A stretch of 64,000 nt of DNA from an uncultured Clostridia bacterium (GTDB lineage Bacteria; Bacillota; Clostridia; Christensenellales; Aristaeellaceae). Position 1 is the first letter of the stretch, and the number at the start of each line of letters is the position of its first letter. The translations under genes and the position numbers were made by a program. The notes below the pieces were generated by a model. It worked only from the letters and a program-made list of their open reading frames with translations, searched no databases and had not been told where the DNA came from. The DNA lies in contig CANOHT010000009.1 of assembly GCA_947565865.1 (NCBI GenBank), forward strand, positions 18,874-82,873, in the 5' to 3' direction. This document shows positions 41,063 to 49,400 of this stretch, piece after piece.

Positions 41063-41800
41063 GTGGATGACCACGACCTGGATTTCACCGACGAGGAGCT
41101 GGAAGCCCTCGGATTGGGCGCGGCCGAAAGCCTGCAGGAGCCTGAGGATGCGCTCGAGGAAGAGGAGCCGGCGTTTTCGTCGGATTATACGACCTTGGGC
41201 GACGAGGATGTGGTGGCGCTGTGCCGCCAGGGGGATACCATCGCGGAGGAGTACCTGCTGAACAAGTACAAGAACTTCGTCCGCTCCAAGGCCCGCAGCT
41301 ACTTCCTCATCGGCGCGGATCATGAGGACATCGTGCAGGAAGGCATGATCGGCCTGTACAAGGCCATCCGGGATTATCGGCCGGACAAGCTGTCCTCCTT
41401 CCGGGCCTTTGCGGAATTGTGCATCACCCGGCAGATTATTACCGCCATCAAGACCGCCACAAGGCAGAAGCATATTCCCCTCAACAGCTATGTGTCCCTG
41501 AATAAGCCGCTGTATGACGAGGAATCCGACCGCACCCTGCTGGATGTAATCATTGAGGGCCGCGCCACCAATCCGGAGGAGCTCATCATCGGCCAGGAGG
41601 ATCTGCGCAACATCAATCATAAGATTGACGAGGTGCTCTCCGGCCTGGAGCAGGAGGTGCTCCGCGCCTATCTGGACGGCAAGAGCTATCAGGAAATCGC
41701 CGATAATCTGGGCAGGCATGTGAAGTCCATCGACAACGCGCTCCAGCGGGTGAAGCGCAAGCTGGAAAAGTACCTGGAGGAGCACGGCAAGGACAACTGA
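41063..41800 (+). CDS. sigH: RNA polymerase sporulation sigma factor SigH
   Basis: A 245-aa sigma-70-family factor of the SigH type, which drives early stationary-phase and sporulation genes. Region 2 is EYLLNKYKNFVRSKARSYFLIGADHEDIVQEGMIGLYKAIRDY, and region 4 contains SYQEIADNLGRHVKSIDNALQRVKRKL as its helix-turn-helix. The N-terminal 45 residues are acidic and absent from short homologues. GTG at 41063 has GGGAGG at 8 nt; another GTG at 41054 overlaps that site. Gene order suggests a sporulating or formerly sporulating lineage. Confidence 0.93.
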   Translation: MDDHDLDFTDEELEALGLGAAESLQEPEDALEEEEPAFSSDYTTLGDEDVVALCRQGDTIAEEYLLNKYKNFVRSKARSYFLIGADHEDIVQEGMIGLYKAIRDYRPDKLSSFRAFAELCITRQIITAIKTATRQKHIPLNSYVSLNKPLYDEESDRTLLDVIIEGRATNPEELIIGQEDLRNINHKIDEVLSGLEQEVLRAYLDGKSYQEIADNLGRHVKSIDNALQRVKRKLEKYLEEHGKDN

Positions 41801-41821
41801 TAGCCCTGCGCAAATTTCCTC

Positions 41822-41850
41822 TTGCCATGGGCGGCAAAATGGTGTATCAT
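41822..41850 (+). promoter_or_regulatory. Promoter of the leader peptide-DAHP synthase operon
   Basis: TTGCCA (41822-41827), a 17-nt spacer, TATCAT (41845-41850). The leader peptide start follows about 22 nt after the likely transcription start. Confidence 0.72.
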
Positions 41851-41878
41851 AAATCCCGAAGGAAAGGAGGATGCGGCC

Positions 41879-41926
41879 ATGACCAGTCAGCGTTTTGCTT
41901 ATTACGCCTACGCGCTGTTGAGGTAA
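41879..41926 (+). CDS. Phe/Tyr-rich leader peptide of the DAHP synthase operon
   Basis: A 15-codon reading frame (MTSQRFAYYAYALLR, then TAA) that starts 8 nt after AAGGAGG at 41864-41870. It contains one Phe and three Tyr codons within seven positions (residues 6-12). Leader peptides of biosynthetic operons regulated by attenuation look like this. The start context is better than that of many real genes in the window. It lies between a good promoter and two mutually exclusive hairpins ahead of the DAHP synthase gene. The role is inferred from structure and context. Confidence 0.78.
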   Translation: MTSQRFAYYAYALLR

Positions 41927-41927
41927 G

Positions 41928-41998
41928 CAGGGCGCAATTTGGCATGGCATCATCCCTATTGCCCTGCGGCCTACGCGCTGTGGGGCCTTTTCTTTTGT
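41928..41998 (+). promoter_or_regulatory. Attenuator: antiterminator and terminator hairpins
   Basis: CAGGGC with AAT (about 41928-41938) can pair with ATTGCCCTG (41958-41966), forming an antiterminator. GCCCTGCG (41961-41968) can instead pair with TGTGGGGC (41979-41986), followed by CTTTTCTTTTG, a typical terminator. Both share GCCCTG, so only one can form. The 13-nt string GCCTACGCGCTGT occurs in the leader peptide (41906-41918) and again in the terminator loop and arm (41969-41981). Confidence 0.7.
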
Positions 41999-42051
41999 AG
42001 TACGGCGGCACGGCAGGATTCCTATTTTTTGAAGTACGGAGGTATGGCGGT

Positions 42052-43053
42052 ATGATCGTGATTTTGAAGCAGAACGCGCAGGCGGAACAGGTGGACAGGC
42101 TGAAGGCCTTCCTGGGACAGATGGGCCTTCAAATCCACTTTTCTCAGGGTGAGAACTCCACCATTATGGGCCTGGTGGGCGATACCAGCCGGGTTGATCC
42201 CGACCTGATTGCTTCCCTGGACGCGGTGGAGGACGTGCGGCGCATTCAGGAGCCTTACAAGAGCGCCAACCGCAAGTTTCATCCGGCGGATACGGTGGTG
42301 GACTGCGGCGCGGGGGTGAAGCTGGGCGGCGGCAGCTTTCAGTTTATCGCGGGCCCCTGTTCGGTGGAAAGCGAGGAGCAGGTGGTGGCGGTGGCCAAGG
42401 CTGTCAAGGCGGCGGGCGCGACCCTCCTGCGAGGCGGCGCCTTCAAGCCCAGGACATCCCCTTATGCGTTTCAGGGCCTCCACGGGGAGGGCATTCGCCT
42501 GCTGCTCCTGGCCCGCCAGGAGACAGGCATGCCCATCGTGACCGAGCTGATGGATTTGTCCCATCTGCCGCTGTTTGAGGATGTGGACGTTATCCAGATC
42601 GGCGCGCGGAACATGCAGAACTTTGAACTGCTCAAGGAGGTAGGCAAGCTGCACAAGCCTATCCTACTCAAGCGCGGCCTGGCCAACACCATCCAGGAAT
42701 GGCTGATGAGCGCGGAGTACATCATGGCGGGAGGCAATGCCCAGGTCATTCTGTGTGAGCGGGGGATCCGCACTTATGAGACGGCTACCCGTAACACCTT
42801 GGATCTTTCTGCCGTGCCGGTGCTCCATGAGAAGACCCATTTGCCGGTGATTGTGGACCCCAGCCATGCCACGGGCTTCAGTCGGCTGGTCAAGCCCATG
42901 GCTTTGGCGGCGGCGGCCTGCGGGGCGGACGGGCTGATGATCGAGGTGCATAACGATCCCAAGCGCGCGCTGTGCGACGGACCTCAGTCGCTGACGCCGG
43001 AAGAGTTCGCGGATGTGGCTCGCCGGGTACAGCTGGTGCGTACCGCGATTTAA
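42052..43053 (+). CDS. aroF: 3-deoxy-7-phosphoheptulonate (DAHP) synthase
   Basis: First enzyme of the shikimate pathway, condensing phosphoenolpyruvate and erythrose 4-phosphate. The 333-aa protein is of the type I-beta class. An N-terminal ferredoxin-like regulatory domain (about 1-70, [20 protein letters not shown]) is followed by the TIM barrel, with [47 protein letters not shown] and VDPSHATG. The N-terminal domain is known to mediate feedback by Tyr or Phe in this class. That agrees with a leader peptide rich in Tyr and Phe codons. A GNAT gene follows 15 nt later. Confidence 0.95.
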   Translation: MIVILKQNAQAEQVDRLKAFLGQMGLQIHFSQGENSTIMGLVGDTSRVDPDLIASLDAVEDVRRIQEPYKSANRKFHPADTVVDCGAGVKLGGGSFQFIAGPCSVESEEQVVAVAKAVKAAGATLLRGGAFKPRTSPYAFQGLHGEGIRLLLLARQETGMPIVTELMDLSHLPLFEDVDVIQIGARNMQNFELLKEVGKLHKPILLKRGLANTIQEWLMSAEYIMAGGNAQVILCERGIRTYETATRNTLDLSAVPVLHEKTHLPVIVDPSHATGFSRLVKPMALAAAACGADGLMIEVHNDPKRALCDGPQSLTPEEFADVARRVQLVRTAI

Positions 43054-43067
43054 GAGGAGCGCTGCGG

Positions 43068-43607
43068 ATGGAACAGCTTCGCTTGGCTATCCCGGATATT
43101 TCCCTGGCCGAGGAAATCCGCTCCTATCGCGCCGCCATGCTGGACGCGGGCAGCTCGATGGACGGATGCGGCTCGCTTCGCAGGCATGAAAATCCGGCGG
43201 ACTGGCTGGCCTTTAACGCCAAGCTTGCCAATCCTGATACCGTCCCCGAGGGCCTGGCGCCCAGCACGCAGTACGTCTGCCTGAACCGGCAGGGGCGCAT
43301 TCTGGGCATGATCCAGCTGCGCCATGCCATGACCGATTACCTGCGGCTGTACGCGGGGCACATCGGCTATTCTGTCCGTCCGGACGAGCGGCGCAGGGGC
43401 TATGCCACCTGGATGCTCAGGGCGGTGATGGCGGAAGCCCGAGGGCGGGGCATGGAGCGCCTCATGGTCAGCTGCCTGACGGATAACGAGGGCAGCAGGC
43501 GCACCATTCTGGCTTGCGGCGGCGTTTATGAGTCAACCGTCCATGAGCCCAAGGAGAATGCTGACCTGCAGCGATACTGGATTGGGTTGGGGAAGCCCGA
43601 CCAATAA
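43068..43607 (+). CDS. GNAT-family N-acetyltransferase
   Basis: A 179-aa GNAT protein. The central HIGYSVRPDERRRGYATWMLRAVMAEARGRGM segment is beta-4, the acetyl-CoA pyrophosphate loop (RRRGYAT) and helix 3. VSCLTDNEGSRRTILACGGVYES is the typical final part of predicted acetyltransferases of the YjcF/Acetyltransf_3 type. AGAGGAG lies 8 nt before the ATG at 43068. It is co-transcribed with DAHP synthase (15 nt gap); the substrate is unknown. Confidence 0.87.
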   Translation: MEQLRLAIPDISLAEEIRSYRAAMLDAGSSMDGCGSLRRHENPADWLAFNAKLANPDTVPEGLAPSTQYVCLNRQGRILGMIQLRHAMTDYLRLYAGHIGYSVRPDERRRGYATWMLRAVMAEARGRGMERLMVSCLTDNEGSRRTILACGGVYESTVHEPKENADLQRYWIGLGKPDQ

Positions 43608-43672
43608 ATTTGCTGGCTTCGGCGGGGAAGGATTTCGCCCTGCTGCCGCGGAAGCCAAGAGGATGATGACAT

Positions 43673-44998
43673 ATGCGGGATTTGACGGTGGGATGCCCGG
43701 GTCGGGTGTTGGTCAGCTATACGCTGCCTCTTTTCGGGAGCATTATTTTCCAGCAGCTGTACAACATCGCTGACAGTCTGGTGGCGGGCCGGTATATCGG
43801 TACCCAGGCGCTGGCGGCGGTGGGCAACTCTTATGAAATTACCCTGATTTATATCGCCCTGGCCTTCGGGTGCAACATGGGCGCGTCGGTGGTTACAGCC
43901 CGGTTTTTCGGGGAAAAACGCTATGGCGATGTGCGCAGCAGCATCACCACATCGTTGATCTTTTCAGCGGCGCTGGGACTGGTGCTGACGCTGGCGGGCA
44001 TCCTGCTGGGCGACGGGCTGCTGGAGATGATCAACACGCCCCCGGAGCTGATGGCGGCGTCCTCCGCCTATCTGGACATCTACCTGCTGGGCTATGTGTT
44101 TCTGATTCTTTACCAAGTGGCAACAGGCATTTTTTCGGCTCTGGGAGATTCGCGGACGCCCTTCATCTTCCTGGCCATCTCCTCGGTGAGCAACATCTTC
44201 GTGGACGTCCTGTTTGTCAAGTCCTTTGGCATGGGGGTGGAGGGCGTAGCCTGGGCCACCTTCCTGTGCCAGTCCATCAGCGGGGCCGCGGCGGTGTTCG
44301 CGGTGGCGCGCAAGCTGCGCGCGCTGGACGGCAGCGGCCCGATGTTCTCCATACCCATTTTGAAAAAGATCCTGGTGGTGGCGACGCCAAGCGCAGCCCA
44401 GCAGGGCTTTATCTCCGTGGGCAATATCCTGATTCAGAGCGTTATCAACGGCTTTGGCACCGCGGCCATCGGCGGCTACGCGGCGTCGGTGAAGCTCAAT
44501 AACATGATGCTCACCTCCATCACGGCCCTGGGCAATGGTATGAGCAATTACACCGCCCAGAATTACGGCGCGGGCAAGCACCAGCGTATCCGCGAGGGCT
44601 ATGCCAAGGGCGCGCTGCTGGCGGGCGGCTTCGCGCTGGTGTTCACGGCGGCGTACCTGATTTTCGGCCCGACCCTGGTGGGTGTGTTTATCACGGACGG
44701 CAATCAGGAGGCTCTGGACATCGGTGTGCAGTTTCTGCGGATCATCGGGCCCTTTTATGTCATCATCGCCATGAAACTGGTGACAGACGGTGTGCTGCGC
44801 GGGGCCGCGCTGATGCGGGTGTTCATGCTCTCCACCATGACCGACCTGGTGCTGCGGGTGGCGATGGCCTTCGTCCTTGGCCCGGCCTTCGGCCCCACCG
44901 GCGTATGGCTGAGCTGGCCTGTGGGCTGGATGCTTGGCACGGCGATTTCCTGCTACTTCTATCAGCGATGGATACGCAGACTTGTAGCGAAAATATAA
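43673..44998 (+). CDS. MATE-family efflux transporter
   Basis: A 441-aa MATE transporter. Helix 1 is in VLVSYTLPLFGSIIFQQLYNIADSLVAGRYIG, with the conserved Pro and the Asp/Asn positions. ALAAVGNSYEI and a second repeat starting near LVVATPSAAQQGFISVGNILIQ give the two-fold pseudo-symmetry. Twelve hydrophobic segments are visible. The substrate is unknown. It lies 65 nt after the GNAT gene and shows no terminator between; the repeat and palindrome at 45.0-45.25 kb follow. Confidence 0.9.
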   Translation: MRDLTVGCPGRVLVSYTLPLFGSIIFQQLYNIADSLVAGRYIGTQALAAVGNSYEITLIYIALAFGCNMGASVVTARFFGEKRYGDVRSSITTSLIFSAALGLVLTLAGILLGDGLLEMINTPPELMAASSAYLDIYLLGYVFLILYQVATGIFSALGDSRTPFIFLAISSVSNIFVDVLFVKSFGMGVEGVAWATFLCQSISGAAAVFAVARKLRALDGSGPMFSIPILKKILVVATPSAAQQGFISVGNILIQSVINGFGTAAIGGYAASVKLNNMMLTSITALGNGMSNYTAQNYGAGKHQRIREGYAKGALLAGGFALVFTAAYLIFGPTLVGVFITDGNQEALDIGVQFLRIIGPFYVIIAMKLVTDGVLRGAALMRVFMLSTMTDLVLRVAMAFVLGPAFGPTGVWLSWPVGWMLGTAISCYFYQRWIRRLVAKI

Positions 44999-45019
44999 CA
45001 AAACGCCGCCTGGTGCGTC

Positions 45020-45247
45020 CAAACAGTGCACAGACGATTTCTGACCATCAACAAACTCCCGAGCGATGCTGAAGGGGCCGCGCCCCTTCAACTGCCAAAC
45101 AAAAACCGGCGCACATGTCGCCGGTTTTTGTGCGCTTCGATGCGAAGGGCTTCCTTATGCAAAGGGACGCCGGGAGAGCGGTAACGCCGTATGACCGGTG
45201 AGAGTGTGCTAAACTCAAAAAAGTGGCTTATGCCACTTTTTTGAGTT
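45020..45247 (+). repeat. Composite intergenic repeat, copy D (full)
   Basis: Order of elements: AACTC, a GGGGCCGCGCCCCTT palindrome (about 45073-45088), a perfect AAAAACCGGC/GCCGGTTTTT hairpin (45101-45110 with 45120-45129), TGTGCGCTTCG, GGGCTTCCTTA (45147-45157), a CCGGGAGAGCGGTA stretch, and finally the 16-bp AAAAAAGTGGC palindrome (45212-45247). Copy E has the same sequence of parts. Confidence 0.65.
45212..45247. terminator. Perfect 16-bp palindromic terminator overlapping the MerR stop codon
   Basis: Arms 45212-45227 and 45232-45247 with a TTAT loop. Each arm holds six A or T residues, so it works in both directions. The stop codon of the MerR gene (45246-45248 on the minus strand) overlaps the stem base. 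Confidence 0.8.
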
Positions 45248-45677
45248 ACAGCCGATGCGGGCGGAGGGCCTCAGGGACGGCTTCGGGTGGAAGCGAGCGA
45301 ACCGCGGCCTCAGAGCCCAGGGCCAGAGCGGTATCATAATACCAGCACTTGTACAGCAGGTGGTTGCGGGTTTTCTCCAGGGCCGTCAATTGACGCTCAA
45401 CCTCCGCCAGCCTTGCCTGAAACATGGCCTGACGCTTGCTCAGGGAGGCGTCCCCCTCCTGGCACCATGTCAGAAATTCCTTGATGTCCCGGATGGGCAT
45501 CCCGGCGGCCTTCAGACACTCGATCACTCGCAGTGTACCAAGCTCCCGTTCAGTGAACACGCGGATGCCGCCGTCAGAGCGGGTCAGCTCGGGAAACATG
45601 CCCTCGCGGTCATAATAGCGCAGGGTGGAGACGGAGATGCCGGTGGACTCCGCCACCTGACCGATGGAATAGGTCAT
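45246..45677 (-). CDS. MerR-family transcriptional regulator
   Basis: A 143-aa MerR-type regulator. The N-terminal winged helix-turn-helix is YSIGQVAESTGISVSTLRYYDREGMFPELTRSDGGIRVFTERELG, and a dimerising coiled coil (ARLAEVERQLTALEKTRNHL) follows. The C-terminal 30 residues have no Cys pattern of a metal sensor. It resembles the small MerR regulators of oxidoreductase or stress genes. It follows the tRNA methyltransferase gene by 33 nt and may be the last gene of the SpoIID operon. No obvious operator was found. Confidence 0.9.
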   Translation of the reverse strand: MTYSIGQVAESTGISVSTLRYYDREGMFPELTRSDGGIRVFTERELGTLRVIECLKAAGMPIRDIKEFLTWCQEGDASLSKRQAMFQARLAEVERQLTALEKTRNHLLYKCWYYDTALALGSEAAVRSLPPEAVPEALRPHRL

Positions 45678-45710
45678 AGGCTTTCCTTTCCGCAGGCCGG
45701 AAGCCTGACA

Positions 45711-46478
45711 TCAGGCGATGTGGTAGATGTGTTTCAGCTCGTCGGTCATGGCACCGTCAGGCTGGTAGACGATCAGCGGAGGCTCCGGGTGCAGCATGGG
45801 CTTGGCATCCTTGACCGCTTCGATGAGAACCAGATTGGCGGGCTTGTTTGCGAAGGGATAGATCAGGCGGAAGCGTTTGGGGATGAGACGTGCCGCCTGA
45901 AGGGCGTCCATGGCCTCCAGCATCCGTGGGGCAGGGTAGACCATGCTGAAGCGGCCCTTGCCGCAAAGGAGCCGATGGGCGGCACGAAACCACGCGCCCA
46001 GGCCGTCTTCTCCCTGATGGCGGGCCAGGCGCAGACTGTCCGAGGGGTTGAGCAGGGTGGTGCCTGGAGGGCCGTAGGGCGGATTGCAGATTACCGCGTC
46101 CAGGCTGCAGGCGGGGATGGCCTGCTCGGCCTGTTCCACTGGCAGGCAATGCACGGCGATATGCTGCTCCAAGCCATTCAGCCGCACGGTGCGCCGGGCC
46201 ATGTCCGCCATATCGGGCTGAATTTCAATGGCGTCAAAGCGGGCGCCTTTGCCGCGCCCGTGCAAAAGCAGGGGCAGGATACCGCTCCCGGTGCCGAAGT
46301 CGGCTACCCGCCCCTGCGGTGGGATGCGGGCAAAATCCGCCAGAAGCACCGCGTCCATGCCGAAGCGGAAGCCGGAGGCTTTTTGCAGGATGCGCAGACC
46401 CGCGAACTGCAGATCGTCCAGGCGCTCGCCCTCCTGAATCAGACCGCTTCCCGCAGGGTCAGGTATTGGGTCATGCAA
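45711..46478 (-). CDS. tRNA1(Val) (adenine-N6)-methyltransferase-like protein
   Basis: A 255-aa class I methyltransferase of the TrmN6/YabB type. QKASGFRFGMDAVLLADF is the family N-terminal signature, VADFGTGSGILPLLL is motif I, and DAVICNPPYGPP is the NPPY motif that marks N6-adenine or related amino methylation. The start is uncertain. A TTG at 46478 has GGGGAGG at 10 nt; an ATG at 46514 in frame has no ribosome binding site. Either way the gene begins inside the 3' end of the SpoIID gene in another frame, so translation is coupled. Confidence 0.85.
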   Translation of the reverse strand: MHDPIPDPAGSGLIQEGERLDDLQFAGLRILQKASGFRFGMDAVLLADFARIPPQGRVADFGTGSGILPLLLHGRGKGARFDAIEIQPDMADMARRTVRLNGLEQHIAVHCLPVEQAEQAIPACSLDAVICNPPYGPPGTTLLNPSDSLRLARHQGEDGLGAWFRAAHRLLCGKGRFSMVYPAPRMLEAMDALQAARLIPKRFRLIYPFANKPANLVLIEAVKDAKPMLHPEPPLIVYQPDGAMTDELKHIYHIA

Positions 46479-49400
46479 TAGCCTTCCGCCTCCCCGTAAA
46501 GAATTTTGCACCATGTATCGCCAAATTGCAGCAGGCGCACCGTTTCCCCCTTGGGGATCGACAGGCGCACGGGGGCCGCGTTGTCACACCAGGCCCGCAC
46601 GTTGACGCTGCCTTCCTGGGGCGCGATGACAGCCTCCCAGCCGGTTAAATCGTAGAGGGTGGGATCATAAACAGGCTGCGCATCGGCGGACGGCTCCGGG
46701 ACGGCCGCGGGGAGGGCGGCGGGCTTGGCGGCGGAAAGGTACGCCCTGGCCACATAGCCCTGCCACTGCCCGTAACGCACCAGGCACCATTCGTCCCCCT
46801 GATTGGACAGCACATCCACCGCCGCGCCATGGGGCAGGCTGGTCAGGATGACCGCGCCGGTGGACGCCTCCTGGCGCAGGTTCAGGCCGCTGGCGGCGCT
46901 GACGTACATCAGGGAGGCGGCCGGCGGTTGGGTGTCCGCAGGCTGCATGGAGGATGGCGGGGTGCTGGTGATGTACCGGCTCATGACATAGCCCGCCTGA
47001 GCGCCGAACTTGATGGCGCTCCACTCCGCGCCCGAAAGGGTCACGATAATCTCCGTGCCCGGAGCCAACACCGCCAGCACCTGGCCGGAGGTATCAGGCA
47101 TGTAGCGCATGTTCACCCCGCCGGTGACGTCCTCGCGGATCCAGGCTGTTTGCGCTTGAGCCGTGCCGCCGCTCTCCGCAGGAGGCTGGCCTTGGCCGAT
47201 AGATAAATAGCCGGTCATCACATAGCCTTCCAGACCAGAATACCGTACACGGCTCCAGGGATCGCCCTTTTCAAGCAGCGTTACCTTTGCGCCGTTGGGG
47301 ATGCCGATGATGACCTCCGAAGCGGTTGTGGGACCGCTGCGCAGGTTCAGTCCGTCGCCATCGGTTGTCACGGCGACCTCCTGGACGGATGGAGCGGAGG
47401 GCGCGGCGCTGCTGCCGTCCTGCAGATAACGGGTCATTACATAGCCGGTGTAGGCTGCGTATCGGATCTGCGTCCATTCAGCGCCTGCCTGCAGGCGGGT
47501 GACGGAGGCTCCGTCGGGAATCACCGTCAGAATGCGGGCGGCAGAGGAAGCCGTTTCCCGCAGGTTCAGTCCGCCGTTGCCGGTGTGAACGGTCGCGCTG
47601 TCGCTGACTTCCGGCGGGACAGGGACGGAGGGGGTACTTCCGCCTTCGCTGCCAAAGGTGAGGAACTTCGTCATCACATAGCCCGTCCGGCTGCCGTAGG
47701 TGATGTGGCACCAATCAGTGCCCCGCTGAAGCACCGTGACCTGAGCGCCGGGCTTGATGGTGGTCAGGATGCGGGCGTCCGCCGAGGCGGTCTCGCGCAG
47801 ATTCAGCGTGCCCGAGGGCGTGGTGACGGTGGCCGTATTGCCTGTGGGCTGCGTGGTGGAACCGCCCTCCATGGTGAGATAGGTGGTCATGACGTAGCCT
47901 GTCTGGCCGCCATAGCTGACGCGGCACCAGGTCGTGAGGTTTTCCAGCACGGACACCTGCGCGCCCCGGGGGATCTGCGTGAGCACCGTACTGCCCAAAG
48001 AGGGCTGCTTGCGCAGGTTCAGGGAGCCGGACTGGGTGGTGACCCGGGCCGTGGCGGAGGGCGTGGAGGGCGCTGTGGACTCGTCCGAGGGGAAGCGGAG
48101 GTAACGGGTGGAAACATAGCCTGTCAGGCTGCCGTAGCGCACGGCAGACCATTCCTCGCCGCGATGGGTCACCACCACCGATTCGCCACGGGGCAGCGCC
48201 GCCAGCACGGCGGCCTGGGTGGAGGGCTCTGCGCGCAGGTTCAGGGCCGTGGAGGCGGTATACACCACCGCTTCCACCTCGCCAAAGCCCAGCGCCGGGG
48301 GCGCGGGAGTGCCGGGGGTGGACGGCGGCTGCGTGGGCGGGGCGCTGCCGTCAAAAACGAGGAAATCGGCCATGATGTAGCCGCGGGTGCCGTCCGCGGC
48401 CACAACGCTGCACCAGCTGCCGTCGGAGGAGTTCACGGTGACCTGTGTGCCGTGGGACAGCGTCGCCAGCACCTGGCCGGAGGTAGAGGCCGTTGCGCGC
48501 AGGTTGACCGTGCCGCTGCCGGAGGGGATGCGCACCACCGCACCGCCGCTGATCTGGCCTGTCACCTCGCCGGGGTAGGCGGCGCTCATTTGCAGGAAGT
48601 CCGTGGAAGCCCAGCCGGTGGAGGCGCCGTACTGCACCTGAGCCCAGCTGCCCTGGACTCGGAATACGCAAAGAATGGCCCCGCTGGGGATGGTGGTGAT
48701 GACGGTGCTGCCGATGCTGCCCTCGCTGCGCAGGTTCAGCGTGCCGGTGCAGTTTACCGTGGCCCACTGGCTGATCTGCGTGGGGGTGGCTTCGGAGGCG
48801 GAGGGAGCCTCGCCGTTGAATTTCAGCGCGCTGGTGGGGACATAGCCGACGATGCTGCCCAGGCGGATCATCGTCCAGCTGTCGCCCTTGGCCAGCACGT
48901 TCACCAATCCGCCGTTGATGACGCTGGTGAGGATGCTGCCGGTGTCGCTGGCGGCGGAGCGCACGGCCAGGCGGTCCTTCAATCCCACCAGCTTGACGGT
49001 GGCGGTGGCTCCGGCGGAAGGCGTGATGTCCGCCGGATTCTCCTCGGTGGTAATCAGGCTGCCGCCATTCTCGATGGAGGCCAGGATGGTGTGGGTGAAG
49101 GTATACTGCACCCGGCGGCAGTCCTCATAATAAAAGCCGAGAATCTGGTCATAGGTATAGCCCAGAGAGCCCATCTGCATGGCGCCGCGCTGGCTCATGC
49201 CAATGCCATGGCCGTAGCGTCGGGCCTTCAGGGTGAAGTTGGCGCCGTTTTTCTCCACGGACCATAACTCATTCTGGGACGCGTTGATGCTCATGCCCAG
49301 GGGGCCTTCCAGCTCGCTGAAGATGTCGCAGGTCAGCGTCAGGCTGCGGCTACCGGAGGGCGTCGCGGCCGTCACGGCGAAATCCAGCTTGGTATAGAGC

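Noticed and set aside
46900..48800. Tandem DNA repeats in the SpoIID-SH3 gene
   Set aside because: The protein modules repeat, but at DNA level they are strongly diverged, so they are annotated as domains only.
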